A stretch of DNA of 64,000 nt from Acidovorax sp. 210-6 (GCF_010020825.1 NZ_JAACJE010000001.1:1178001-1242000), one strand, 5' to 3'. Shown: positions 27,095-37,425, counted from the first letter of the stretch. Made by a program: numbers and translations. Notes: a model not told the origin generated them from the sequence alone.

Positions 27095-28381
27095 ATGCAA
27101 ACCCTCTTTTTCCGTCCATGGCGGCGCAGTGCCGCCCTGGCCCTGGGCTGGGCGCTGGCCAGCATGGCCGCCCATGCCCAGGCCCCCCACACCCCGGTGC
27201 CGGACCCGGCCGCATGGTCGCTGCGCGCCTTGTTTGACCACGCCTGGCAGCGCCAGCCTGAAGCACAGGCCCAGCCTTTGCGCCAGCAGGCGGCCGAGGC
27301 AACCCGCCTGGCCGCGCAGCGCTGGACGGCCGAGCCCCCGGCGCTGCAACTGCAAACCCGCACCGACCGGCCCGGCAGCCAGCAGGGCCAGCGCGAGGTC
27401 GAAGTCGGCCTGGCCGCGCCCCTGTGGCTGCCCGGTGAACGTGCGCGCAGTGCCGCCCTGGGCGATGCCCAGTGGCAACAGGTGCAAAGCCAGCAGCGTG
27501 CCGCGCAGTGGCAACTGGCCGCCCAGGTGCGCCAGGCCTGGTGGGACTGGCAGCGTGCCCGCAGCGCCCTGGCCCTGGCCCAAGACCGCCTGCACAGCGC
27601 CCGCCAACTGGCCGCTGACGTGCAGCGCCGCTGGCAGGCGGGCGACCTGGCGCGCACCGATGGGCTCCAGGCCCAGGCCGTGGTGGCCCAGGCCGAAGCC
27701 GCGCAGGCCGAAGCCCAGGGCGCGCTGCAGGCCGCCCGCGCCGCGCTGTCGGCCTGGGGGGCGTTGCCCGGCACCGCACCCGGCGCCCCAGCTCCGCAGG
27801 ACTGGCGGGCCGAACCCCTGGCCGATGCCGCCGCACAGGCAGTGCCCGACACGCACCCCGCGCTGGCTCAGGCACAGGCCCAGGCCCAGGTGGCCCGCCA
27901 CACGGCCGAGCTGGCCGCCGTGCAGCGCCGCGCCAACCCCGAACTGAGCGTGGCCGCCACGCGCGGGCGTGATCAGGCGGGTGAGCGCTACCGCCAGTCG
28001 GTCACACTGGGGCTGCGCATTCCGCTGGGCGACAACGCCCTGGCGCAGGCCAAAGAGGCTGCCGCCCAGGCCGATGCGCTGGAGCAGGAGACCCGCCTGC
28101 AGCGCGAGCGCGAACGCCTGGCGCAAGACCTGCACGCCGCTCAGGCCCGCGTCGCCGCAGCCCAGGCCCAAAGCGACGCTGCCGCCCGCCATGCCGCCCT
28201 GGTGCAAGAAACCCTGGGCCATGTGGACAAGGCCTTCCGCCTGGGCGAAGCCGACTGGCCCACGCGCCTGCGTGCCGAGCAAGACGCTGCCCAGGCGCAG
28301 CGCCAACTTGCCCGCGCCCGCATCGACGCCGCCGCTGCCGTGTCGGCCCTGCGCCAGGCCCTGGGCCTGCTGCCCGAGTAA
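27095..28381 (+). CDS. czcC: Outer-membrane channel of metal RND efflux (CzcC-like)
   Basis: This TolC-family protein of 428 residues has a signal peptide ending AAHAQA and two helical OEP repeats. It would form the outer-membrane duct of the CzcCBA-type exporter. The start at 27095 gives a clean signal peptide; an in-frame ATG at 27041 would precede it with a poor leader. It is very rich in Ala, Gln and Arg, as is usual for this family in high-GC genomes. Substrate metals (Co, Zn, Cd) are inferred from the neighbouring genes only. Confidence 0.87.
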   Translation: MQTLFFRPWRRSAALALGWALASMAAHAQAPHTPVPDPAAWSLRALFDHAWQRQPEAQAQPLRQQAAEATRLAAQRWTAEPPALQLQTRTDRPGSQQGQREVEVGLAAPLWLPGERARSAALGDAQWQQVQSQQRAAQWQLAAQVRQAWWDWQRARSALALAQDRLHSARQLAADVQRRWQAGDLARTDGLQAQAVVAQAEAAQAEAQGALQAARAALSAWGALPGTAPGAPAPQDWRAEPLADAAAQAVPDTHPALAQAQAQAQVARHTAELAAVQRRANPELSVAATRGRDQAGERYRQSVTLGLRIPLGDNALAQAKEAAAQADALEQETRLQRERERLAQDLHAAQARVAAAQAQSDAAARHAALVQETLGHVDKAFRLGEADWPTRLRAEQDAAQAQRQLARARIDAAAAVSALRQALGLLPE

Positions 28382-28407
28382 GCCCCCGACCTTTTGGAAC
28401 CCATCAC

Positions 28408-28968
28408 ATGCAAGCATTCTTTTCTTTCGCCCGCACGCTGGGCCTGAGCCTGCTGCTGGGCGGCGCCTCGCTGGCGGCCCTGGCCGGTGACGGCCACGAC
28501 CACGGCGAGGCCCCCGCCGCCCCCAGCGGCCCTGCCATGCCGCGCTTTGCCGCCACGTCCGACCTGTTTGAACTGGTTGGCGTTCTCGACGGAGCCCAGC
28601 TTTCGCTGTACCTGGACCACAGCGCCGACAACCGCCCCGTGGCCGATGCCCAACTGGAGCTGGACCTGGGCGGCAAGCCCCTGGCCCTGACCCGCGTGGC
28701 CGAGGGCGAATTCCGCGCCACGCTGGCCGCGCCCCCGCCCGAGGGCGAAATCCCCGTTACCGCCACCGTGGTGGCCGGGGACGAATCCGACCTGCTGGCG
28801 GCCACGCTGGATGTGCACGCCACCGATGCCCACACCGACCCGGCTGCGCCCCCCTGGCGCCGCGCCTGGGCCTGGGGCGCAGGTGCGGCGGCTGCCGTGC
28901 TGGCCCTGGGCTGGGCCTTACGCCGTGCCCGCACCGCCACCCCTGCCAAGGCCGGAGGTGCCGCATGA
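28408..28968 (+). CDS. Periplasmic, membrane-anchored accessory protein of the czc cluster
   Basis: This 186-residue protein has a signal peptide (LGLSLLLGGASLAALAG), a short metal-ligand-like motif at the mature N-terminus (GDGHDHGEA), a beta-rich domain (about 40-135) and a C-terminal membrane helix (about 148-170) with a basic tail. I do not recognise a named family. Similar sequences occur as a separate gene between czcC and czcB in related clusters, as far as I recall. It may collect metal or stabilise the adaptor. Its TGA overlaps the ATG of the adaptor gene. Confidence 0.75.
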   Translation: MQAFFSFARTLGLSLLLGGASLAALAGDGHDHGEAPAAPSGPAMPRFAATSDLFELVGVLDGAQLSLYLDHSADNRPVADAQLELDLGGKPLALTRVAEGEFRATLAAPPPEGEIPVTATVVAGDESDLLAATLDVHATDAHTDPAAPPWRRAWAWGAGAAAAVLALGWALRRARTATPAKAGGAA

Positions 28969-30101
28969 TGCCGACCCTTGCACGCCAAGCCCTGCGCGCC
29001 GCCGCCACCGGGCTGCTGATGGCCGCCCTGGCCCTGCCGCTGGCCGCCCAGGCCGGCCCCGGCCATGACCACAGCCACGACGACGCGCCCCCCGCTGCCA
29101 GCGGCAACGGCCCCAAGCGCCAGCCCGATGGCAGCGTGTTCCTGCCCAAGGCTGCGCAGCGCCTGTGGAAGCTGCGCACCCTGCCCGTGGCCGCAGGCCA
29201 GCACCCGCAAACGCTGGAGCTGGACGGCACCGTAGTGATGGACCCCAACGCCGGTGGCAAGGTGCAGGCCGCGCAGGCCGGGCGCCTGCAGGCCGGCCCC
29301 AACAGCCTGCCCAGCGTGGGCCAGGCCGTGCGCAAGGGCGAGGTGCTGGCCTGGGTGGTGCCCACGGCAGGCGCCATCGAGCGCTCCAACCAAGTGGCCC
29401 AGCAGGCCGAACTGCGCGCCGCCCATGCGCTGGCCGCCAAGCGCGTGGCCCGCCTGAAGGAACTGGCCGACACCGTGCCGCGCAAGGACATCGAAGCCGC
29501 CGAGAGCGAGCTCCAAAGCCTGGCCCAGCGCCTGGCCGCCGTGGGCGTGGGCTTGTCGGGGCGCGAGGCGCTGGTGGCCCCCGTGTCGGGCGTGATTGCC
29601 TCGGCCCACGCCGTGGCCGGGCAGGTGCTGGACGCGCGCGAACTCGTGTTCGAGGTGGTGGATCCCACGCGCCTGCGCATCGAGGCGCTGGCCTACGACC
29701 CCGCCCAGGCGCAGGGCGTGCAAGGCGCCACCCTGGCCCTGGGCGAGCAGCGCGTGCCCCTGCGCCTGGTGGGCGCGGCGCGCAGCCTGCGCGGGCAGGC
29801 GCTGCCGCTGGTGTTTGCGGGCGAGGGGCGGGCGCTGTCGGCCCTGGTGCTGGGCCAGCCGGTGCGCGTGTGGGCGCACAGCGGCGCGCGCGTGGCGGGC
29901 GTGCAGGTGCCCACGGGGGCGCTGCAGCGCAACGCCGCCAACCAGAGCATCGTCTGGGTCAAGCAGTCGCCCGAGCACTTTGTGCCGCGCGTGGTCACCA
30001 CTGCAGCGCTGGACGGCGCCACGGTCGCCGTCACCGCAGGCTTGCAGGCGGGTGAGCGCGTGGTCACCCACGGCGCCACGCTGCTCAACCAGGTGCGCTG
30101 A
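28965..30101 (+). CDS. czcB: Periplasmic adaptor of metal RND efflux (CzcB-like)
   Basis: This 378-residue HlyD/CzcB-type adaptor has a signal peptide followed by a His/Asp-rich N-terminus (GHDHSHDDAPP), the usual metal-contacting start of heavy-metal adaptors. The barrel-sandwich halves surround a helical hairpin with VAQQAELRAAHALAAKRVAR. LVAPVSGVIASAHAVAGQVL marks the second lipoyl half. It overlaps the preceding gene by ATGA and ends ten bases before czcA, so the genes are one operon. Confidence 0.9.
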   Translation: MMPTLARQALRAAATGLLMAALALPLAAQAGPGHDHSHDDAPPAASGNGPKRQPDGSVFLPKAAQRLWKLRTLPVAAGQHPQTLELDGTVVMDPNAGGKVQAAQAGRLQAGPNSLPSVGQAVRKGEVLAWVVPTAGAIERSNQVAQQAELRAAHALAAKRVARLKELADTVPRKDIEAAESELQSLAQRLAAVGVGLSGREALVAPVSGVIASAHAVAGQVLDARELVFEVVDPTRLRIEALAYDPAQAQGVQGATLALGEQRVPLRLVGAARSLRGQALPLVFAGEGRALSALVLGQPVRVWAHSGARVAGVQVPTGALQRNAANQSIVWVKQSPEHFVPRVVTTAALDGATVAVTAGLQAGERVVTHGATLLNQVR

Positions 30102-30110
30102 GGAGCCGAC

Positions 30111-33100
30111 ATGTTCAAGTGGCTATTGGAAAACAGCCTGACCCACCGGCTGCTGGTGCTGATGACCGCCGCCGTGCTCATGGCCTACGGTGCATTCACG
30201 CTCTCGCGCACGCCGGTGGATGTGTTCCCCGACCTCAACAAGCCGACCGTCACCCTCATGACCGAGGCGGGCGGCATGGCCGCCGAGGAGGTGGAGCAGC
30301 TCATCACCTTCCCGCTGGAGACGGCCATGAACGGCCTGCCCGGCGTGGAGACGGTGCGTTCCACCTCCAGCGCTGGGCTGTCGTTCATCTATGTGACCTT
30401 TAACTGGAGCACCGAGATTTACCGCGCGCGACAGATGGTGGCCGAGCGCCTCTCGTCCATGGAGGAGGGGCTGCCCTCCGGCCTCACGCCGCGCATGGGG
30501 CCTATCAGCTCGGTGATGGGCGAGATTTTGCAGATCGCCATCCCCATCGACGAGGGCAAGACCACCCCCATGGCCGTGCGCGAGTACGCCGACTGGGTGC
30601 TGCGCCCGCGCCTCATGGCCATCCCCGGCGTGGCGCAGGTCATCCCCATTGGTGGGGAGGTGCGCCAGTTCCAGGTGCAGCCCGACACCGCGCGCATGGC
30701 GGCGCTGGGCATCACGCACGAGCAGCTTGGCGCGGCGCTGCGGGGCTTTGCAGCCAACACCTCGGGTGGCTTTCTGGAGCTGAACGGGCGCGAATACCTC
30801 ATCCGCCACCTGGGCCGCACCTCACGCCTGCAAGATTTGCAAAACCTGGCCCTGGCCGCGCAGGGTGGGCAAAGCGTGCTGCTGCGCCAGGTAGCGCAGG
30901 TGGCGTTTGCCCCCGCGCTCAAGCGCGGCGATGCAGGCTTTGAGGGGCAGCCCGCCGTCATCCTGGGCATACAAAAGCAGCCCACGGCCGACACCATTGC
31001 GCTCACGCACAGCATCGAGTCCGCGCTGGTGGGGCTGCAAAAGTCGCTGCCCGCAGGCATGGAAGCGCCGCGCGTCACCTTCCGCCAGGCCAGCTTCATC
31101 GAGGCCTCGATCACCACGTTGCAGGGCAAGCTCATGGGCGCCTCGGTGTTCGTGGCGGTGATTCTGTTTGGCTTTCTGGGCACGCTGCGGCCCACGGTGA
31201 TTGCGCTCACGGCCATTCCGGTGTCCATCTTCATCACGGCGTTGGTGTTCAGGTACTTTGGCCTGTCCATCAACACCATGACGCTGGGCGGCCTGGCCAT
31301 TGCCATTGGCGGCCTGGTGGACGACGCCGTGGTCGATGTGGAAAACGTGCTGCGCCGCCTGAAGGTGGATCGCGAACGCCACCCCGACAAGCGCCTGCAC
31401 CCGCTGGAGGTAGTCAAGCTCGCGTCCATGGAGGTGCGCTCGGGCATCCTCTACGCCACGGCCATCATCGTGCTGGTGTTTTTGCCGCTGTTTGCGCTGC
31501 CGGGCATCGAGGGGCGGCTGTTCGTGCCGCTGGGCATTGCGTTTATCGTCTCCACCCTGGCCTCGCTGCTGGTGTCGGTCACCGTCACGCCGGTGCTGGC
31601 CTTTTACCTGTTGCCGCGCATGAAGAACCTGGACCACGGCGACACGCGCCTGCTGGCCTGGCTCAAGGCGCGCTACCGCAGTGCCCTGCAGCGCGTGCTG
31701 CACCACCCGCGTGCCGCCGTGGCGGTGGGCGCGGTGGCGGTGCTGCTGTCGGCAGCGGCGGTGCCGCTGTTTCCCACCACCTTCTTGCCGCCCTTCAACG
31801 AGGGCACGCTGCTCATCGGCATGCGGCTCAACCCCGGCGTCACGCTGGCGGAATCGAGCGCGCTGGCGCGCCAGGCCGAGGTGCTGGTGCGCCAGGTGCC
31901 CGAGGTCACGCACGTGGGCCGGCGCAGTGGCCGTGCCGAGCTGGACGAACACGCCGAAGGCGTGCACGTGAGCGAGCTGGACGTGGGCCTGCTGCCCGCC
32001 GCGCAACTGACCCGCAGCATGGCCGAGGTGCAGGCCGACATCCGCAGCCGCCTGGTGCACCTGCCCGCCGCCATTGCGCTGGGCCAGCCCATCTCGCACC
32101 GTATCGACCACATGCTCTCGGGCGTGCGCTCGCAAATCGCCATCAAGCTCTTTGGTGACGACCTGGACACCCTGCGTGGCCAGGCCGAGACCCTGCGCGC
32201 GCGGCTGGCGGGCATCCCCGGCCTGGCCGACCTGGAGGTGGAAAAGCAGGTGCTGGCCCCGCAGATCACCGTGCGCGTGGACTACGCCGCTGCCGCCCAA
32301 CTGGGCGTGCCCGCGCCCCAGGTGCTGGCCGCGCTGCAAAGCCTGGTGGAGGGCGAAAAAGTCGCCCAGGTGGTGGAGGGCAGCCGCCGCTTTGCGCTGG
32401 TGGTGCGCCTGCCCGACGCCGCCCGCTCGGTGGACGGCCTGGCGCGGGTGCTGCTGGACACACCACGCGGCCCCGTGCCCCTATCGCGCCTGGCCACCAT
32501 TGAGGAGGGCGACGGCCCCAACCAGATCAGCCGCGACGACGGCAAGCGCCGCATCGTACTGTCGGCCAACGCGCAGGGCAGGGCGCTGTCCGAAGTGGTG
32601 GCCGACATCCGCCAGGTGGTGGGCGACACGCGCCTGCCCGAGGGCTACTTCATCACCCTGGGCGGGCAGTTCCAGGCGCAGGAAGAAGCCAGCCGCCTGG
32701 TGGGCCTGCTGGCCATCGTCTCGCTGGTGCTGATGTTTGTGGTGCTGTACACGCGCTACCGTTCGGCCACGCTATCAGCCCTCATCATGGCCAACATCCC
32801 GCTGGCGCTGGTGGGCGCGGTGCTGGGGCTGTGGGTGTCGGGCCAGCCGCTGTCGGTGGCGGCGCTGATCGGCTTCATCACGCTGGCGGGCATCTCGGTG
32901 CGCAACGGCATCCTCAAGGTGAGCCACTACCTCAACCTCATGCGCGTCGAGGGCGAACGCTTTGACCACGCCATGCTGCTGCGCGGCTCGCTGGAGCGCC
33001 TCTCCCCCGTGCTGATGACCGCCCTGGTCACCGCCTTCGCCCTGGCCCCGCTGCTGCTGGAGGCCGAGCGCCCCGGCACCGAAATCCTGCACCCCGTGGC

Positions 33101-33230
33101 CGTGGTCATCTTCAGCGGGCTCATCAGCTCCACGCTGCTCGACACCTTCCTCACCCCGGCCCTGTTCTGGCTGTTCGGCCGCAAGGACGCCGAACGCCTG
33201 CTGGACGACAAGCGTGCCGAGGTCTTCTAG
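30111..33230 (+). CDS. czcA: Heavy-metal RND efflux pump (CzcA-like)
   Basis: This 1039-residue pump has the twelve-helix RND layout with two large periplasmic loops, and the family segments RTPVDVFPDLNKPTVTLMTE near the N-terminus and GGLAIAIGGLVDDAVVDVEN in helix 4. The helix 4 acidic residues carry the proton relay. The DDAVVDVEN form differs from DGAVV(I/M)VEN, which I recall for classic CzcA and CusA, so the substrate may not be exactly Co/Zn/Cd. It uses the proton motive force to move metal from periplasm or cytoplasm to the outside with CzcB and CzcC. GGAG precedes the ATG. Confidence 0.92.
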   Translation: MFKWLLENSLTHRLLVLMTAAVLMAYGAFTLSRTPVDVFPDLNKPTVTLMTEAGGMAAEEVEQLITFPLETAMNGLPGVETVRSTSSAGLSFIYVTFNWSTEIYRARQMVAERLSSMEEGLPSGLTPRMGPISSVMGEILQIAIPIDEGKTTPMAVREYADWVLRPRLMAIPGVAQVIPIGGEVRQFQVQPDTARMAALGITHEQLGAALRGFAANTSGGFLELNGREYLIRHLGRTSRLQDLQNLALAAQGGQSVLLRQVAQVAFAPALKRGDAGFEGQPAVILGIQKQPTADTIALTHSIESALVGLQKSLPAGMEAPRVTFRQASFIEASITTLQGKLMGASVFVAVILFGFLGTLRPTVIALTAIPVSIFITALVFRYFGLSINTMTLGGLAIAIGGLVDDAVVDVENVLRRLKVDRERHPDKRLHPLEVVKLASMEVRSGILYATAIIVLVFLPLFALPGIEGRLFVPLGIAFIVSTLASLLVSVTVTPVLAFYLLPRMKNLDHGDTRLLAWLKARYRSALQRVLHHPRAAVAVGAVAVLLSAAAVPLFPTTFLPPFNEGTLLIGMRLNPGVTLAESSALARQAEVLVRQVPEVTHVGRRSGRAELDEHAEGVHVSELDVGLLPAAQLTRSMAEVQADIRSRLVHLPAAIALGQPISHRIDHMLSGVRSQIAIKLFGDDLDTLRGQAETLRARLAGIPGLADLEVEKQVLAPQITVRVDYAAAAQLGVPAPQVLAALQSLVEGEKVAQVVEGSRRFALVVRLPDAARSVDGLARVLLDTPRGPVPLSRLATIEEGDGPNQISRDDGKRRIVLSANAQGRALSEVVADIRQVVGDTRLPEGYFITLGGQFQAQEEASRLVGLLAIVSLVLMFVVLYTRYRSATLSALIMANIPLALVGAVLGLWVSGQPLSVAALIGFITLAGISVRNGILKVSHYLNLMRVEGERFDHAMLLRGSLERLSPVLMTALVTAFALAPLLLEAERPGTEILHPVAVVIFSGLISSTLLDTFLTPALFWLFGRKDAERLLDDKRAEVF

Positions 33231-33269
33231 TTTTTTTACCGTGCTTCAACCCAAGAAAGGAAACCTTCC

Positions 33270-33653
33270 ATGACCACCAAGCAACTCCTGGCCGCGCTGG
33301 CCCTGGCACTGTGCGGCCCCGCCTTTGCTGCGGGCAACCACGCGCATGAACACCAACCCCTGCACGGCGGCATCGTCACCGAGGTGGCCGACATCGACTA
33401 CGAACTCGTCGCCCAGCCCGACACCCTGACCTTGCACCTGCGCGACCACGGCAAACCCCTGGCGCTGGACGGCGCCAGCGCCAAGCTCACCCTGCTCAAC
33501 GGCAGCGAAAAAACCGAAGCCACCCTCAGCCCCGCGGGCGATGGCAAGCTCCAGGCCAAGGGCAGCTTCAAGGTCGCGCCGGGCACCAAGGTGGTGGCAC
33601 TGGTCACCGTGCCGGGCAAGAAGGCGGCGAATGTGCGGTTTGCGGTGAAGTGA
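33270..33653 (+). CDS. Small periplasmic protein ending the czc cluster
   Basis: This 127-residue exported protein has a signal peptide (LLAALALALCGPAFA), then a His-containing start (GNHAHEHQPLHGGIV) and a beta-rich remainder with a basic end. It lies 39 bases after czcA behind AAGAAAGGAAA. I do not know its family; the position and the N-terminal histidines suggest periplasmic metal binding, in a role like that of CzcE though without clear sequence likeness. Confidence 0.75.
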   Translation: MTTKQLLAALALALCGPAFAAGNHAHEHQPLHGGIVTEVADIDYELVAQPDTLTLHLRDHGKPLALDGASAKLTLLNGSEKTEATLSPAGDGKLQAKGSFKVAPGTKVVALVTVPGKKAANVRFAVK

Positions 33654-33713
33654 GCGGGGCGCAGCGGTGGCGGGGGCTGCCGCTGCACCCCTGCTGTGAT
33701 GGTGTGGGCCTGT

Positions 33714-33780
33714 ATTTTAAGAAAAATCAGGCTCCAACGTCCGTCTATATTGCGCTGGTAGCTATTAAATCAGGAGTGAT
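33714..33780 (-). repeat. AT-rich palindromic repeat, copy 4
   Basis: On the minus strand it reads CTGATTTAATAGCTACCAGC, a spacer, then GACGTTGGAGCCTGATTTTT, with the same order as the other copies. It lies between the last czc-cluster gene and ppsR. Confidence 0.7.
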
Positions 33781-33885
33781 TTGGACGGGTGTGGCTATCG
33801 AGCAAAAGACCGTTGGGTGTCGATGTACTTGACGCCTTCAGGTAGGGGGCAGCCAGCGGGCGCGGCTTCGTTGAAGAGAGTGCGC

Positions 33886-33955
33886 CAATTGCTATTAAAT
33901 AGATAGCTGCTTGCGATTGATGGATATGCCTTGGAGGCCAATTTCTATCAAAATT
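33886..33955 (+). repeat. AT-rich palindromic repeat, copy 5
   Basis: It reads ATTGCTATTAAATAGATAGC, then TGCTTGCGATTGATGGATAT and GGAGGCCAATTTCTATCAAA. It sits about 50 bases beyond the ppsR stop, opposite copy 4 in orientation. Confidence 0.72.
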
Positions 33956-34002
33956 CCCAAGCCGACCTCCATCGTCGTACCGCCCCTGTTCACCCGCGCA
34001 GA

Positions 34003-34824
34003 TCAGTACACCAACCGCTCCGGCCGGATCTCCTGCAGGATGGTCGTGGCGATTTCCTCGATGGACTTGGTGGTGGACGACAGCCAGCGGATGCCGGCGC
34101 GGCGCATCATGGCTTCGGCCTCGGCCACCTCGTGGCGGCAGTTTTGCAGGCTGGCGTAGCGGGAGTCGGGGCGGCGTTCGCTGCGGATTTCGGACAGGCG
34201 CTCGGGGCTGATGGTCAGGCCGAAAATCTTCTTGCGGTGTGGCACCAGCGCGGGGGGGAGCTGGCGGCGTTCAAAGTCTTCGGGGATCAGCGGGTAGTTG
34301 GCCGCCTTCAGGCCGTGCTGCATGGCCAGGTACAGGCTGGTGGGGGTTTTGCCGCTGCGGCTCACGCCCACCAGGATGACGTCGGCGCCTTCCAGGTCGT
34401 GGTGGGTTTGCCCGTCGTCGTGCGCGAGGCTGAAGTTGATGGCTTCGATGCGGTCGTGGTATTCCTTGCTCTTGCTGATGTCGGAAAACCGCCCCACGCG
34501 GTGGTGCGACTTGATGCCCAGTTCCACCTCCAGCGGGTGCACGAAGGTGCCGAACATGTCCAGCAGCATGCCTTTGCAGCCTTCCTGGATGACCTTGAGC
34601 ACCTCCATGTTCACCAGCGTGGTGAAGACGATGCACTTGCGCCCCTCCAGCTCGGCCGTGTGGTTGATCTGGCGCACGGCCTGGTGGGCCTTGTCCACGG
34701 TGTCGATGAAGGGCAGGCGCACGTGGCGGGGCGTCATCTCAAACTGCGCCAGTATGGCGTTGCCGAAGGTTTCGGCGGTGATGCCGGTGCCGTCGGAGAC
34801 AAAGAATACGGTTCGTGTGTGCAT
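34003..34824 (-). CDS. ppsR: PEP synthetase regulatory kinase/phosphotransferase
   Basis: This 273-residue DUF299 protein switches PEP synthetase off by ADP-dependent phosphorylation of a Thr next to the catalytic His, and on again by phosphate-dependent dephosphorylation. The P-loop-like GVSRSGKT is at 153-160, and [19 protein letters not shown] marks the N-terminus. Length is typical (about 270). It diverges from its target ppsA, the usual arrangement, across about 200 bases. Confidence 0.95.
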   Translation of the reverse strand: MHTRTVFFVSDGTGITAETFGNAILAQFEMTPRHVRLPFIDTVDKAHQAVRQINHTAELEGRKCIVFTTLVNMEVLKVIQEGCKGMLLDMFGTFVHPLEVELGIKSHHRVGRFSDISKSKEYHDRIEAINFSLAHDDGQTHHDLEGADVILVGVSRSGKTPTSLYLAMQHGLKAANYPLIPEDFERRQLPPALVPHRKKIFGLTISPERLSEIRSERRPDSRYASLQNCRHEVAEAEAMMRRAGIRWLSSTTKSIEEIATTILQEIRPERLVY

Positions 34825-34870
34825 ATAGGGGGTTATCCTGAGCGTCAGGCTATCGCCAGTGGGCTGGGCC

Positions 34871-34876
34871 TACAAT
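34871..34876 (+). promoter_or_regulatory. Candidate -10 box for ppsA
   Basis: TACAAT matches five of six -10 bases in the context CCTACAATCG; a near-identical context (GCCTACAATCG) precedes surE at 56.8 kb. No good -35 box is visible 16-18 bases upstream. Transcription would begin about 140 bases before ppsA. Confidence 0.4.
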
Positions 34877-35025
34877 CGTTGCCAATTTATCTGATTTCTC
34901 AGCATGTTTCGCGTTCACGGCCTACAACCACAACGACAAAGCCGAGCCCCGCGCGCGCATGCCCGTCCATCGCTCCTCCTCCAGGGCATGGGCGCAGACC
35001 CGGTTTTAACTTCTGGAGCTTTCCC

Positions 35026-37416
35026 ATGTCTGCACTGTTCAACGCGACCGCCCTGGTCGTTCCGTTTGAAAACCTGAGAATGACCGACGTCGAGGCGGTT
35101 GGCGGCAAGAACGCCAGCCTCGGCGAAATGATCTCGCAGCTGCCCCAGGGCGTGCGTGTGCCCACGGGCTTTGCCACCACGGCGCATGCCTTCCGCGACT
35201 TTCTGGCCTATGGCGGCCTGGCCGACAAGATCAGTGCCAAGCTGGCCGCCCTCGACACCGAGGACGTGCGCGCGCTGGCCCAGGTGGGCGCCGAGATCCG
35301 GGCCATGGTGGAGGCCCAGCCTTTCCCTGCCGATCTGGAGCAGGCCATCCGCGAGGAGTTTGCGCGCCTGTCGGCGGGCAACCCGCACGCCAGCTTTGCC
35401 GTGCGCTCGTCGGCCACGGCGGAGGACCTGCCCGACGCTTCGTTCGCGGGCCAGCAGGAAACCTTTTTGAACGTGCACGGCATCGACGAGGTGCTGCACA
35501 AGATGAAGGAGGTGTTCGCCTCCCTCTACAACGACCGCGCCATCAGCTACCGCGTGCACAAGGGCTTTGCGCATGACGTGGTGGCCCTGTCGGCGGGTGT
35601 CCAGCGCATGGTGCGCTCCGACCTGGGCGCGGCGGGTGTGATGTTCACCATCGACACCGAGAGCGGCTTTGAGGACGTGGTCTTCATCACCAGCAGCTAC
35701 GGCCTGGGCGAGACGGTGGTGCAGGGCGCCGTGAACCCCGACGAGTTCTATGTGCACAAGCCCATGCTCAAGGCGGGCAAGCAGGCGGTGATCCGCCGCA
35801 ACCTGGGTTCCAAGCTGATCCAGATGGTGTTCTCCACCCCCGAGGAGAAGGCCGCCTCGGGCAAGCTCATCAAGACCACCGACGTGCCCGCCGAGCTGCG
35901 CAACCGCTACTCGCTCACCGACGCCGATGTGCAGCAACTGGCGCAGTACGCGCTGGTCATCGAGCAGCACTACGGCCGCCCCATGGACATCGAATGGGGC
36001 AAGGACGGCGAAGACGGCCAGCTCTACATCCTGCAGGCCCGCCCCGAAACGGTGAAGAGCCAGGTGCAGGGCCAGGCCGAGCTGCGCTACAAGCTCAAGG
36101 GCACGGGCCCGGTGCTGGCCGAGGGCCGCGCCATCGGCCAGAAGATCGGCACGGGCCCGGTGCGCCTGGTGCACAACATTTCCGAGATGGACAAGGTGCA
36201 GCCCGGCGACGTGCTCGTCACCGACATGACCGACCCGAACTGGGAGCCTGTGATGAAGCGCGCCAGCGCCATCGTCACCAACCGGGGCGGGCGCACCTGC
36301 CACGCGGCCATCATCGCGCGCGAGCTGGGCATTCCGGCCGTGGTGGGCTGCGGTAACGCCACCGACAAGCTGCTGGACGGCACCCTGGTGACCGTGAGCT
36401 GCGCCGAGGGCGATACCGGCCGCATCTACGACGGCCTGCTGGAAACCGAGGTGACCGAGGTGCAGCGCGGCACCATGCCGCCCATCAAGACCAAGATCAT
36501 GATGAACGTGGGCAACCCGCAGCTCGCCTTCGACTTTGCCCAGCTGCCCAACGAGGGCGTTGGTCTGGCGCGGCTGGAGTTCATCATCAACAACAACATC
36601 GGCGTGCACCCCAAGGCGATCCTGGACTATCCGCAGATCGATGCCGATCTGAAGAAGGCCGTGGAATCCGTGGCGCGCGGCCATGCCTCGCCCCGTGCCT
36701 TTTATGTGGACAAGGTGGCCGAGGGTGTGGCCACCATTGCGGCGGCCTTCTGGCCCAAGCCGGTGATCGTGCGCCTGTCGGACTTCAAGAGCAACGAGTA
36801 CCGCAAGCTCATCGGCGGCAGCCGCTACGAGCCCGAGGAAGAGAACCCCATGCTGGGCTTCCGGGGTGCTGCACGCTATGTGAGCGCGGACTTCGGCGAA
36901 GCCTTCGCCATGGAGTGCGAGGCCCTCAAGCGCGTGCGCAACGACATGGGCCTGACCAACGTGCAGGTGATGGTGCCGTTCGTGCGCACGCTGGGCCAGG
37001 CCGAGCGCGTGACCCAGCTGCTGGCGCAGCATGGCCTGCAGCGCGGCGAGAACGAGCTCAAGCTCATCATGATGTGCGAGATCCCGAGCAACGCCATCCT
37101 GGCCGAGCGCTTCCTGGAATTCTTCGATGGCTTCTCCATCGGCTCCAACGACCTGACCCAGCTCACGCTGGGCCTGGACCGCGACTCGGGCCTGGAACTG
37201 CTGGCGCAGGACTTCGACGAGCGCGATCCGGCTGTCGAGGCACTGATCCACCTGGCCATCAAGGCCTGCCGTGCGCAGGGCAAGTACATCGGCATCTGCG
37301 GCCAGGGCCCCAGCGACCACCCGGACTTTGCCCAGTGGCTGGCCAAGGAGGGCATCACCTCCATCTCGCTCAACCCCGACAGCGTGATCGCCACCTGGCA
37401 GCAACTCGCGAGCTGA
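35026..37416 (+). CDS. ppsA: Phosphoenolpyruvate synthase
   Basis: This 796-residue enzyme converts pyruvate, ATP and water to PEP, AMP and phosphate for growth on lactate, pyruvate or other small acids. The N-terminal ATP-grasp domain begins [11 protein letters not shown]. The swivelling phosphohistidine domain holds [20 protein letters not shown] with catalytic His426; the Thr two residues before it is the PpsR target. The C-terminal TIM barrel binds PEP/pyruvate ([19 protein letters not shown]). The start at 35026 matches the family, though the frame is open far upstream. It is divergent from ppsR and followed ten bases later by a symporter pair. Confidence 0.96.
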   Translation: MSALFNATALVVPFENLRMTDVEAVGGKNASLGEMISQLPQGVRVPTGFATTAHAFRDFLAYGGLADKISAKLAALDTEDVRALAQVGAEIRAMVEAQPFPADLEQAIREEFARLSAGNPHASFAVRSSATAEDLPDASFAGQQETFLNVHGIDEVLHKMKEVFASLYNDRAISYRVHKGFAHDVVALSAGVQRMVRSDLGAAGVMFTIDTESGFEDVVFITSSYGLGETVVQGAVNPDEFYVHKPMLKAGKQAVIRRNLGSKLIQMVFSTPEEKAASGKLIKTTDVPAELRNRYSLTDADVQQLAQYALVIEQHYGRPMDIEWGKDGEDGQLYILQARPETVKSQVQGQAELRYKLKGTGPVLAEGRAIGQKIGTGPVRLVHNISEMDKVQPGDVLVTDMTDPNWEPVMKRASAIVTNRGGRTCHAAIIARELGIPAVVGCGNATDKLLDGTLVTVSCAEGDTGRIYDGLLETEVTEVQRGTMPPIKTKIMMNVGNPQLAFDFAQLPNEGVGLARLEFIINNNIGVHPKAILDYPQIDADLKKAVESVARGHASPRAFYVDKVAEGVATIAAAFWPKPVIVRLSDFKSNEYRKLIGGSRYEPEEENPMLGFRGAARYVSADFGEAFAMECEALKRVRNDMGLTNVQVMVPFVRTLGQAERVTQLLAQHGLQRGENELKLIMMCEIPSNAILAERFLEFFDGFSIGSNDLTQLTLGLDRDSGLELLAQDFDERDPAVEALIHLAIKACRAQGKYIGICGQGPSDHPDFAQWLAKEGITSISLNPDSVIATWQQLAS

Positions 37417-37425
37417 TAGCCCAGC

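Larger units (their letters stand above)
33654..34002. other. Gene-free gap with two repeat copies
   Basis: This 349-base gap separates the metal cluster from ppsR, which is transcribed toward it. It holds repeat copies 4 and 5 and about 100 bases of unremarkable sequence between them. Short open frames here lack recognisable features or a ribosome site. Confidence 0.6.

Noticed and set aside
26439-28417. Overlapping minus-strand frames opposite czcI-czcC (478 and 608 codons)
   Set aside because: Low-complexity antisense reading opposite CzcC, with no recognisable domain.
33931-35025. A long N-terminal extension of ppsA
   Set aside because: The extension lies opposite ppsR and in the intergenic region; homology to PEP synthase starts at 35026.
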